DNA of 5,484 bases from Methanosarcinaceae archaeon (lineage in GTDB: Archaea; Halobacteriota; Methanosarcinia; Methanosarcinales; Methanosarcinaceae), in contig JAFGOO010000200.1 of assembly GCA_016926455.1 (NCBI GenBank), forward strand, positions 1 to 5,484, in the 5' to 3' direction. Numbering within the stretch: the stretch's first letter is position 1; each line of letters starts with the position of its first letter. The notes under the pieces were generated by a model. That model saw nothing but the letters and a program-made list of their open reading frames with translations, was not told the DNA's origin and ran no database searches. The position numbers and the translations under genes were made by a program. Of this stretch, positions 1 through 5,388 are shown piece by piece.

Positions 1-50
1 ATTGCTTTTAAACCTGCTGGATCCATTGTTGTTAATCCTTCTACTGCCAT
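1..50 (-). CDS. ahaK: A-type ATP synthase subunit K (proteolipid c-ring), N-terminal fragment
   Basis: Only the first 16 codons lie in the window (MAVEGLTTMDPAGLKA); the gene continues past base 1. Subunit K forms the membrane rotor ring that carries ions past subunit I. The fragment is too short to show a domain. The call rests on gene order (H, I, then K is the usual order in Methanosarcina-type aha operons) and on a short, small-residue N-terminus like that of methanosarcinal c subunits. The ATG at 50 has a strong ribosome binding site, GGAGG at 65-61, which lies inside the last codons of ahaI. The ahaI stop is only 5 bases upstream, so translation is probably coupled. That suits a subunit needed in many copies per complex. 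Confidence 0.8.
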   Translation of the reverse strand, partial: MAVEGLTTMDPAGLKA

Positions 51-55
51 TTTTA

Positions 56-1996
56 TTATTCCTCCGTATATTTTCTAATATATCCAAATGAATGATATTT
101 TCTTCCCCCTCCTTCATAGAATTTAGTAAAAAACTCTACATAATGCAACCTGAGCGAATGTATTGAGGGGGAAATAATACTCAGAATTGTGTTGAACACG
201 TGCCCCACAAGGAACACGAACAGTGCAACAATTGTCATTATGCCAAATTTATCAGGCATCAACATATCAAATGCTATCTGGTTGACAGTTGATGCAATAT
301 AAACTGATGACAATCCAACCGCTGCTATACGAGTATAGGACAGTGGATTACTAAGAAGTGTGGGTAACTCAAGTGGACCACTGATACCTTCCCCTTTAAC
401 AAGCATCAGAAAACCAATCAAAAATACAAGACCTCCGATAGCTGTTGGAATGTATCCTAATGTACCAAGAGCAATTAAGAGCGCTCCAATCTCTATTATG
501 ACCCAGCTCCCCTTTTCAAACATGGCTGTTTTAAAGCCATGCTTCTTGTTTTCGTTAATGAAACCTAACAAAAATCCTAGATTCACGTGAATCAGTCCTA
601 TTACTACTGTCAATGCAATAAGGGTGATTGCCAAATGGGTTCTGTGAACCGGAAATGTGATCATCTCATTACCAAAAGGTGACGTGAACAGTTCAATGGT
701 CTCAAATCCTGGGATCAGTCCATTTATGCTTATATGTTCAGTATGGAAACCTGCAAGAGGAAAACCAAATGCTTCACCATAAAGTAACCCAAATACAAGG
801 GTTGATATCTGGCAGTAAATCATGACGTCCATTAAGGACTTCAGGACATCGGAAGAAATCATCTTCTTTATTCCAGCAGCAAGTGCCAGCAAAATCAAAC
901 CGTAGCCGATATCTCCGAGAATCATTCCGTAAAAGAGTGGAAAAGCCATAAAAATAAGGTATGTGGGATCAACCTCATAGTATCGCGGACGTGAATAGAG
1001 GTCCATGATTTCTTCGAAAGGTTTTGAAATCTTAGGATTATCATATTCAATGGGAACGTTTTTTTCATCCTCTTTGATTATTTCCAATTTGGTTACAAAA
1101 GCACGACCCGAAGTAACGCGATCAATTGCATGTGTTAACCTATCATAATCTTCATCAGGTACCCATCCATCAATCATAAATGTGAAATCTGTTGTGGCAA
1201 TTCTGAGGGGTGCCTCTGCTTTCTGGGTTTCAATGGAAAGCAGTTCATCACTTGCCAGTATGAACTGAGAGTACTTTAATTTGAGTGATTCGATCTCTTG
1301 ATTAAGAGATTGAATCTTATTTTCAAGATTGCTGGCATCTTGTTTAACCTTTAAGAGAAGATCAGCCGGTACACCACTAATGTCCGGTACTTTAAGTTCC
1401 TTGAATTCGAATCCTGACAGAAGTTTAGATACTTGATCCTTATAGTCTTTCAGGACATACAACACAATTGTTTCTGAGTTTGGATCTGAAAAAAGTTCGT
1501 ACGATTGTGTGATTCCTGAAAGCTCTGGTTCAATATTCGTTGTTGTGATACCTGCAAAAACTGCAAGGTGATCGTATCCCCGATAAAGGTCGAGGTCAAG
1601 CGGTATACCTGAAAAAGGAAGTAATTCTTTTGAGAGGGATTCGATATCTTTTAATTGATTTTCAATACCATTTTTTTTCTCGGACTTTTCTGAAACCTCT
1701 TCATCGATTTTGGCCAATTTCGTATCGAGCTCCTTAAAAAGCGAGTTTGAACTCTTTTTTGGATACTCTTCTTTTTTAATACCAAGAAAACTAGATATTG
1801 ATCTTATTTTTACAAGTTTTTTTGACACTTCTGCAGCATTTTCAAATGGCTTACCGAGTTTTTGTCCAAATTCACCCTCATCATTAAAATCTTCTATATG
1901 AAGCACATTGATGTCATGAAGCGCATCTACAGTCTGCTTCAGTAAATCTTTATGGCCAACAATTACGGCACGGCTCATCTGTTTGGGTTTAAGCAT
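56..1996 (-). CDS. ahaI: A-type ATP synthase subunit I (membrane stator, a-subunit homologue)
   Basis: This 646-residue protein is the membrane stator of the A1Ao ATP synthase and forms the ion half-channels beside the K ring. Residues about 1-330 are a soluble arm with two helical coiled-coil stretches (about 85-125 and 213-255), which contacts the H/E stalks. Residues about 345-615 are membrane segments. They carry family landmarks: GDIGYG (361-366), FGLLYGE (402-408), HVNLG (470-474), and the helix NPLSYTRIAAVGL, whose Arg556 is the expected essential stator arginine. The tail has the conserved LRLHYVEFFTKFYEGGG pattern. I chose the ATG at 1996 because GAGAGGG lies just upstream; a longer frame opens only with TTG at 2011. 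The start overlaps the end of ahaH by 8 bases. The length is normal for the family, and no break is seen. Confidence 0.96.
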   Translation of the reverse strand: MLKPKQMSRAVIVGHKDLLKQTVDALHDINVLHIEDFNDEGEFGQKLGKPFENAAEVSKKLVKIRSISSFLGIKKEEYPKKSSNSLFKELDTKLAKIDEEVSEKSEKKNGIENQLKDIESLSKELLPFSGIPLDLDLYRGYDHLAVFAGITTTNIEPELSGITQSYELFSDPNSETIVLYVLKDYKDQVSKLLSGFEFKELKVPDISGVPADLLLKVKQDASNLENKIQSLNQEIESLKLKYSQFILASDELLSIETQKAEAPLRIATTDFTFMIDGWVPDEDYDRLTHAIDRVTSGRAFVTKLEIIKEDEKNVPIEYDNPKISKPFEEIMDLYSRPRYYEVDPTYLIFMAFPLFYGMILGDIGYGLILLALAAGIKKMISSDVLKSLMDVMIYCQISTLVFGLLYGEAFGFPLAGFHTEHISINGLIPGFETIELFTSPFGNEMITFPVHRTHLAITLIALTVVIGLIHVNLGFLLGFINENKKHGFKTAMFEKGSWVIIEIGALLIALGTLGYIPTAIGGLVFLIGFLMLVKGEGISGPLELPTLLSNPLSYTRIAAVGLSSVYIASTVNQIAFDMLMPDKFGIMTIVALFVFLVGHVFNTILSIISPSIHSLRLHYVEFFTKFYEGGGRKYHSFGYIRKYTEE

Positions 1997-2315
1997 GTAC
2001 TGCCCTCTCAAACTCAGAGATCAAATAATAAACGGCTTTATCCATATTTGCCTCTGCCTTTTCTTTGATCGACTCCGCATTGTGCAGGCCATCTTCAATA
2101 ATTTTTGTATTCTCGAATTTAATCGTCTCTTGCGCAGATTTTAATGCACTTTGTGCTGATTTCTGAGCATCAATCTCGGCCTGTTTGATAATCTCTCTTG
2201 CTTCGGCGTGAGCGTGAGCTATACGTTCATTTTTAGTAGCAATGTTATCAGAGACCGTTTTTTTTGCACGTTCCTCTGCGTCTTTAATTTGCGATAAGAT
2301 TTTATCTTTGGCCAT
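1989..2315 (-). CDS. ahaH: A-type ATP synthase subunit H (peripheral stalk)
   Basis: The 108-residue product is almost entirely charged, Ala-rich helix, beginning MAKDKILSQIKDAEERAKK and continuing with long Ala/Glu/Lys heptad-like stretches (about 20-90). That is typical of subunit H, which pairs with subunit E in the peripheral stalks that hold the A1 head against subunit I. No membrane segment or catalytic motif is present, as expected. An in-frame ATG lies at 2327, but the ATG at 2315 is preferred: it has GAGGAT six bases upstream, whereas nothing like a ribosome binding site precedes 2327. Family members also begin close to this point. It is the first gene of the aha operon, overlaps ahaI by 8 bases, and follows a clear TATA box at 2388-2380. 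Confidence 0.92.
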   Translation of the reverse strand: MAKDKILSQIKDAEERAKKTVSDNIATKNERIAHAHAEAREIIKQAEIDAQKSAQSALKSAQETIKFENTKIIEDGLHNAESIKEKAEANMDKAVYYLISEFERAVHA

Positions 2316-2347
2316 ATGAATCCTCATTAGAAGTGTAAATTATTGAC

Positions 2348-2359
2348 GTGGTAAACCAC
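2348..2359. repeat. Inverted repeat at the predicted aha transcription start
   Basis: GTGGT-AA-ACCAC is a perfect 5-2-5 inverted repeat. It sits where the TATA box at 2388-2380 would place transcription initiation, so it could be a repressor site. If transcribed, it could instead form a small hairpin at the very 5' end of the aha mRNA. The repeat is seen directly; the function is inferred. Confidence 0.35.
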
Positions 2360-2379
2360 TCCACTCCTACTGTAAACTT

Positions 2380-2388
2380 CTATATAAG
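2380..2388 (-). promoter_or_regulatory. TATA box of the aha (ATP synthase) operon
   Basis: On the minus strand the sequence is CTTATATAG, a close match to the archaeal TATA box, preceded by the purine-rich ACGAA in the BRE position. Archaeal initiation about 25 bases downstream of the box centre would fall near 2357-2360. That would give ahaH a leader of about 43 bases containing its GAGGAT ribosome binding site. No other good TATA box is seen between the radical SAM gene and ahaH. The start site is inferred, not observed. Confidence 0.7.
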
Positions 2389-2391
2389 TTC

Positions 2392-2411
2392 GTCGGTTAG
2401 ATTACGCCGAC
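2392..2411. repeat. Inverted repeat next to the aha TATA/BRE
   Basis: GTCGG (2392-2396) and CCGAC (2407-2411) form a 5-bp inverted repeat with a 10-base spacer, directly upstream of the BRE/TATA element of the aha operon. Half-site centres about 15 bases apart would suit a dimeric regulator, but a chance occurrence cannot be excluded. Confidence 0.25.
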
Positions 2412-2421
2412 TGCCATTATA

Positions 2422-2439
2422 AGGATGATTTATCATCCT
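2422..2439. repeat. 18-bp inverted repeat upstream of the aha promoter
   Basis: AGGATGAT-TT-ATCATCCT is a perfect 8-bp inverted repeat with a two-base centre, about 35 bp upstream of the aha TATA box. The near-zero spacer makes it look more like a DNA-binding site for a dimer than an RNA hairpin. No T-run follows on the minus strand as a bacterial-type terminator would need. It lies in an otherwise AT-rich region without genes and is the strongest palindrome there. Confidence 0.5.
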
Positions 2440-2485
2440 AATAATTTCTAAATATACAAACATTACATAAATGACCCTAAAATAT

Positions 2486-2526
2486 GCAAAACAAAAGACG
2501 AATAAATCCAAGGATAGGCTCGTCCT
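2486..2526 (-). terminator. Possible terminator region after the radical SAM gene
   Basis: On the minus strand a weak hairpin (AGGA...TCCT, 2526-2511) is followed by a T-rich run, CTTTTGTTTTGC (2497-2486). Archaeal RNA polymerase terminates at U-rich tracts, so this is the best candidate end for transcripts coming from the radical SAM gene, whose stop is about 45-80 bases upstream. The hairpin is only four solid pairs, so only the T-rich tract carries weight. Confidence 0.3.
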
Positions 2527-2544
2527 CATATTGCTTTAAAGACG

Positions 2545-2557
2545 ATTTCACTGAAAT
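2545..2557. repeat. 13-bp palindrome just after the radical SAM stop
   Basis: ATTTCA-C-TGAAAT is a perfect 6-1-6 inverted repeat beginning 12 bases beyond the stop codon at 2572-2570. In RNA it could form only a short, tight hairpin, perhaps protecting the 3' end. The AT-rich composition makes chance plausible. Confidence 0.25.
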
Positions 2558-2569
2558 ATACTAGCTATA

Positions 2570-3760
2570 TCAACTATGTATCTTTTCAATCCTGCAAGGA
2601 GAAGGTTCGCCTTTAGGAATTGTATGGATGTATTTTTCCCTGAATTCCGGATTGCGCATCATACAATAATCCGCAGAACCTTTGTAAGCACTATGCTTTC
2701 CAATCCGTTTCCAAATGTCTGCGAGGCTCTCTTCTCGGATATTCCCAAAGGAAATTGGAGTATACGCACACGGCAGAACATCTCCACCTGAAGTAACGTG
2801 TATCCAGCGTCTGCCAGCAAAACAGCCGAACAAATCAGGTCCCATGAAGTAAGGGAATGCAGTAACCCTTGGACCGTCCGTTTTTCTATTCATCTCCTTC
2901 TGGAACTTTTCCAGACGGGAAACATCTTTCTGATTTATAACCTCATCTTCGTGAGTTAGCCAGCGTCCCACCGCTATAATCTCATATATGGACACCTCTT
3001 GCATGTCCTGCTCAACTGCAAGATTGTAAAATTCATCGAGATCATCAATGTTGTTAGGTGAAACCACAACAAACATATCTGTTAGGATATCTGCAGCACG
3101 CGCGTTTTTAATGCCGTTTATTGCATCTTTAAAAGCACCCTTACGACCCCTTATACGGTCGTGTTCCTCCTCGAATGGACTATCGATACTAATACGAGCG
3201 GCATATAATCCTGCTGCTTTAAGATCCAGTGCCCTCTGCTCCGTTAAGCCATAACCAGAAGTAAAAGATGTAGCAATGGCACGGTTTTTATCAACTCTCG
3301 CTACCATGTCCACAAGATCATTTCGAAGCATGGGCTCACCTCCATCGAATGATATCAGATATGATCCCAGATCAATTGCCTCTTCAATTACATTATTAAT
3401 CTCATCAAAGGTAAGCTCAGGATCTGCAACAATACCTGCCGCACCACAGTGAATGCATTTATTGGGACACTTCTCTGTTATTCCAATTGAGAACTGGTCT
3501 GGTATGTGTTTTTTGAGAATCGAGCCAATCTCCGCACTGATGACCCTGTCAAAAACATTTCCAGGTATGGGTGGAACCCAAGTTGAGAATATAATCTTTT
3601 CATTGTCTGAAGATATTGGTTTTTCTTCCTGGAATATCTTGTTAATGCGTTTTATGATTGGTTTTGCAATAGGTGCCAGCGCACCTTCGACATCAAGCAC
3701 TACTTTACCGTTTTCTGTATTTGCATTTACTTTTATTACTGATTTATCATAGACCCGCAT
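2570..3760 (-). CDS. Radical SAM protein with a twitch/SPASM-like C-terminal cysteine set, function unknown
   Basis: This 396-residue protein has an N-terminal region without a recognised motif (1-90), then a radical SAM core. The core has CPNKCIHC (Cys98, Cys102, Cys105) to bind the [4Fe-4S] cluster and the SAM-binding FDGGEP (138-143). The C-terminal part has four further cysteines (Cys313, Cys331, Cys366, Cys389) in a context like FGCFAGRRWIHV...GDVLPCAY, resembling the auxiliary-cluster segment of SPASM/twitch enzymes, enough for one extra cluster. No membrane segment is seen. The ATG at 3760 follows AGGTGA at good spacing. It lies 69 bases after a polyprenyl diphosphate synthase and before the ATP synthase operon. 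By position it might act on methanophenazine or another redox cofactor, but the substrate cannot be read from the sequence; peptide modification or tetrapyrrole chemistry are alternatives. Confidence 0.9.
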   Translation of the reverse strand: MRVYDKSVIKVNANTENGKVVLDVEGALAPIAKPIIKRINKIFQEEKPISSDNEKIIFSTWVPPIPGNVFDRVISAEIGSILKKHIPDQFSIGITEKCPNKCIHCGAAGIVADPELTFDEINNVIEEAIDLGSYLISFDGGEPMLRNDLVDMVARVDKNRAIATSFTSGYGLTEQRALDLKAAGLYAARISIDSPFEEEHDRIRGRKGAFKDAINGIKNARAADILTDMFVVVSPNNIDDLDEFYNLAVEQDMQEVSIYEIIAVGRWLTHEDEVINQKDVSRLEKFQKEMNRKTDGPRVTAFPYFMGPDLFGCFAGRRWIHVTSGGDVLPCAYTPISFGNIREESLADIWKRIGKHSAYKGSADYCMMRNPEFREKYIHTIPKGEPSPCRIEKIHS

Positions 3761-3792
3761 GAATTCACCTTTGAAATTAAAATATATACTTT

Positions 3793-3804
3793 AATTAAAT
3801 ATAG
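3793..3804 (-). promoter_or_regulatory. TATA-like element upstream of the radical SAM gene
   Basis: The minus strand reads CTATATTTAATT here. Initiation about 25 bases downstream would fall near 3775, leaving a 15-base leader that just includes the AGGTGA ribosome binding site (3770-3765). A second TATA-like run (3790-3781) would place initiation on the ATG itself, which fits poorly with a ribosome binding site. The 69-base gap after the prenyl synthase stop allows either an internal promoter or read-through. Confidence 0.4.
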
Positions 3805-3829
3805 AAGTGTTTTTGAGAACAATGATTTT

Positions 3830-4684
3830 TTAGGGCAACATGTCAATTGTTATATAATTCGTGATCTGTAGCAGTTTATTTGTTGCGTCGCACGGTTTGA
3901 ACGTTTCTATGATATCATTTGCCCGCTCGACGTGTTTTTCTACTTCTGAAATCGATTTTTTGACTGCATCTTCAGGAGACATGGTCTTTAAGTAGATATA
4001 CGGCAAGGTCATGGACTCTTGTGTTGATTTCTTGTCGTCCTGCACCTGCAGGTACTCGAGAATGTCGTCAACTATCTGATAGGCTGTACCAACATATTCA
4101 CCATAGTATCTGCACTGGCTAGCAATTTCATCATCAGCACCGCCAATATATGCTCCCATGGATGCACTTGCAGCAAAAAGGGATGCTGTTTTTTTGCGGA
4201 TACATTCAAAATAATCCTTTTCCTTGAATTCTCCATTGCTACTTTTGATGTCCATTGTTTCACCTTCTGCCATAGCCATCCCTGCACGCCCAAAATCGCG
4301 AATGACATTGCGTCCATATGGCGAAACGAGTTCTATTGACTTGGATATCAAATAATCACCGCAGAGCATGGCAGCAGCATAGCCAAATTTTTTATGGGTG
4401 GACGGCATGCCTCTTCGAATAATTCCGCCGTCCAGCAAATCATCGTGTATCAGTGATGCAGAATGTGTTAGTTCAATAGCAAGAGCTGCATCAATGCTTA
4501 TTTTTGAATCACCACCACACATCTCGGTTGTGAGCATAAGGATGATTGGACGAATCGTTTTCCCACCGGATTTAAAAATATGGGATTCCATTTTTTTCAT
4601 TTCGGATGATTCATCCATGGATTGAACTAAAATGTCCATAGCAGCTTTGATTTGCCTGTGTTCATCCCATTGCTCAATGTTCAT
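3830..4684 (-). CDS. All-trans polyprenyl diphosphate synthase, probably geranylfarnesyl (C25) diphosphate synthase
   Basis: This 284-residue soluble enzyme joins isopentenyl diphosphate units onto an allylic primer. Family motifs appear in order: GGKTIRP (40-46, diphosphate binding), the first Asp-rich motif DDLLD (81-85) followed by RRG (90-92), KT (165-166), and YQIVDDILE (202-210) as the second Asp-rich motif. Ala76 and Ser77, just before the first motif, are small where C15/C20 enzymes usually carry bulky residues, which suits a longer chain. Methanosarcina is known to have a geranylfarnesyl diphosphate synthase proposed to supply the methanophenazine side chain, and from memory that gene also lies near the aha operon. 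The second motif ends in Glu rather than Asp, and the usual GK...GK stretch before TLP is absent. The start at 4684 has GAGGGG six bases upstream. A gap of 52 bases after ccmE suggests co-transcription. Confidence 0.88.
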   Translation of the reverse strand: MNIEQWDEHRQIKAAMDILVQSMDESSEMKKMESHIFKSGGKTIRPIILMLTTEMCGGDSKISIDAALAIELTHSASLIHDDLLDGGIIRRGMPSTHKKFGYAAAMLCGDYLISKSIELVSPYGRNVIRDFGRAGMAMAEGETMDIKSSNGEFKEKDYFECIRKKTASLFAASASMGAYIGGADDEIASQCRYYGEYVGTAYQIVDDILEYLQVQDDKKSTQESMTLPYIYLKTMSPEDAVKKSISEVEKHVERANDIIETFKPCDATNKLLQITNYITIDMLP

Positions 4685-4736
4685 TAAGTCCCCTCATTTT
4701 TCTAATAAGGTATTTAATAATTGCTATAATTATCCT

Positions 4737-5117
4737 TTACTCTGTATATTTTGATGGACAGCCAATCACAATTTTATTTGCTTCAATCTTGTCGCTGGAG
4801 ATCATTGTTCCGCTAAGAGTTACGTTTTTACCATCAGCAAGGTTTGCAGGCAAGTCACCAGTATATTCTACTTCAATTTCAAAGGATTTGTCCTCAGCGT
4901 CTGTTAAGACAAACGAGATTATATCGGGTGTTATAAGAAGCGTACCATCTTTAATGGAGCCCATGGTGTTAATCTGATTTCCGATATGGTCCTGTGGATT
5001 TGATTTCAGTTCTGACACCATGAGATATCCCTGTGAGACGTCCACGCCCCACAGACCAATAACCGACACTGCGACAATGGCCCCAATAGCAACCAATGTT
5101 TTTTGTTTTTTATCCAT
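4737..5117 (-). CDS. ccmE: Cytochrome c maturation heme chaperone CcmE, CxxxY type
   Basis: CcmE carries heme on the outer face of the membrane and hands it to the apocytochrome c ligation machinery. This 126-residue protein has a short basic N-terminus, one membrane anchor (about 7-25) and then a small beta-rich domain consistent with the CcmE OB fold (YLMVSEL, INTMGSIKDGTL, then alternating strands). Near the end is CPSKY (Cys120 to Tyr124). Classical bacterial CcmE has HxxxY there, the His binding heme covalently; the CxxxY form is the known archaeal and Desulfovibrio-type variant. The ATG at 5117 has only a weak GGTG upstream, 13 bases after the ccmD stop, so translation is probably coupled to ccmD. 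The product serves c-type cytochromes such as the multiheme cytochromes of Methanosarcina. The gene appears intact. Confidence 0.9.
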   Translation of the reverse strand: MDKKQKTLVAIGAIVAVSVIGLWGVDVSQGYLMVSELKSNPQDHIGNQINTMGSIKDGTLLITPDIISFVLTDAEDKSFEIEVEYTGDLPANLADGKNVTLSGTMISSDKIEANKIVIGCPSKYTE

Positions 5118-5130
5118 TTAAAAGCACCAA

Positions 5131-5253
5131 TTATTGTAATCTATTAAGTTTTAAAAGTTCTCGATTTAGCTGTGATCGAGCTCGAATCAGAAGTAATGTA
5201 TATGATAATATTACAAACCATGTGATTGCAAAAGCTGTATATAATGCGTTCAT
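5131..5253 (-). CDS. ccmD: CcmD-family small membrane protein
   Basis: This 40-residue gene is easily missed because of its size. The product starts MNALYTAFAITWFVILSYTL, one membrane helix (about 4-23), and ends in a basic cytoplasmic tail with Arg24, Arg26 and an amphipathic stretch (QLNRELLKLNRLQ). This matches the plan of CcmD-family proteins (aromatic helix, then an Arg-rich tail with a short coiled segment), which help release heme-loaded CcmE from the CcmABC complex. The ATG at 5253 has AGAGG six bases upstream, and the TAA at 5133-5131 lies 13 bases before ccmE, the usual operon position between ccmC and ccmE. No ccmC is seen upstream: the right end of a TnpB element lies there instead. 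Such short proteins carry little signal, so context does most of the work. Confidence 0.78.
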   Translation of the reverse strand: MNALYTAFAITWFVILSYTLLLIRARSQLNRELLKLNRLQ

Positions 5254-5294
5254 ATTATTCCTCTTATTTCTGCTTCTTTATATGTTTAGCGTAT

Positions 5295-5388
5295 GTGAAC
5301 TACTCTACGCTTGAACTTGGAGCTTCTTGCTTCATTCTTTGAACCATCGTTCAAAAGTCCGCAAGCCCTTCCACTCGTTTCGAAGGTG
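5295..5388 (-). ncRNA. Probable omega RNA (reRNA) scaffold at the right end of the TnpB element
   Basis: The 94 bases after the tnpB stop form the structured 3' flank expected of an omega RNA, which normally also overlaps the end of tnpB. One stem pairs CCTTC (5386-5382) with GAAGG (5371-5367). A second pairs TTTGAAC (5355-5349) with GTTCAAA (5344-5338) around a GATG loop. Then follows GAATGAAGCAAGAAGC, an imperfect hairpin (5322-5303), and the terminal GTAGTTCAC (5303-5295), which resembles the right-end signature of many archaeal elements of this type. The guide would be the flanking DNA starting at 5294 and reading toward ccmD. The structure was folded by eye, and the 5' end of the RNA lies inside tnpB and cannot be set. 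Confidence 0.6.

Noticed and set aside
1997..2011. Longer ahaI start at TTG 2011, adding five residues.
   Set aside because: The ATG at 1996 has the ribosome binding site GAGAGGG at proper spacing, and the MLKPKQMSRAV start fits the family better.
2316..2327. Longer ahaH start at ATG 2327.
   Set aside because: Nothing like a ribosome binding site precedes it; the bases around it instead supply GAGGAT for the ATG at 2315.
2422..2439. Reading the 18-bp palindrome as a bacterial-style intrinsic terminator.
   Set aside because: The two-base loop is too tight, and no T-run follows on the minus strand (AATGG follows closely).
2380..2529. A 49-codon minus-strand frame (ATG at 2529, TAG at 2382-2380) with a hydrophobic middle.
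   Set aside because: It has no ribosome binding site, runs through the palindromes and ends inside the aha TATA box. Its hydrophobicity follows from the T-rich strand. It is more likely non-coding.
4072..4317. An 81-codon open frame on the minus strand inside the prenyl synthase gene.
   Set aside because: It is a shifted frame within a well-supported enzyme gene and shows no recognisable motif of its own.
5096..5314. A 72-codon plus-strand frame over the ccmD region.
   Set aside because: It lies antisense to ccmD and the ccmE start, has no ribosome binding site and resembles no protein I recognise; the minus-strand reading is better supported.
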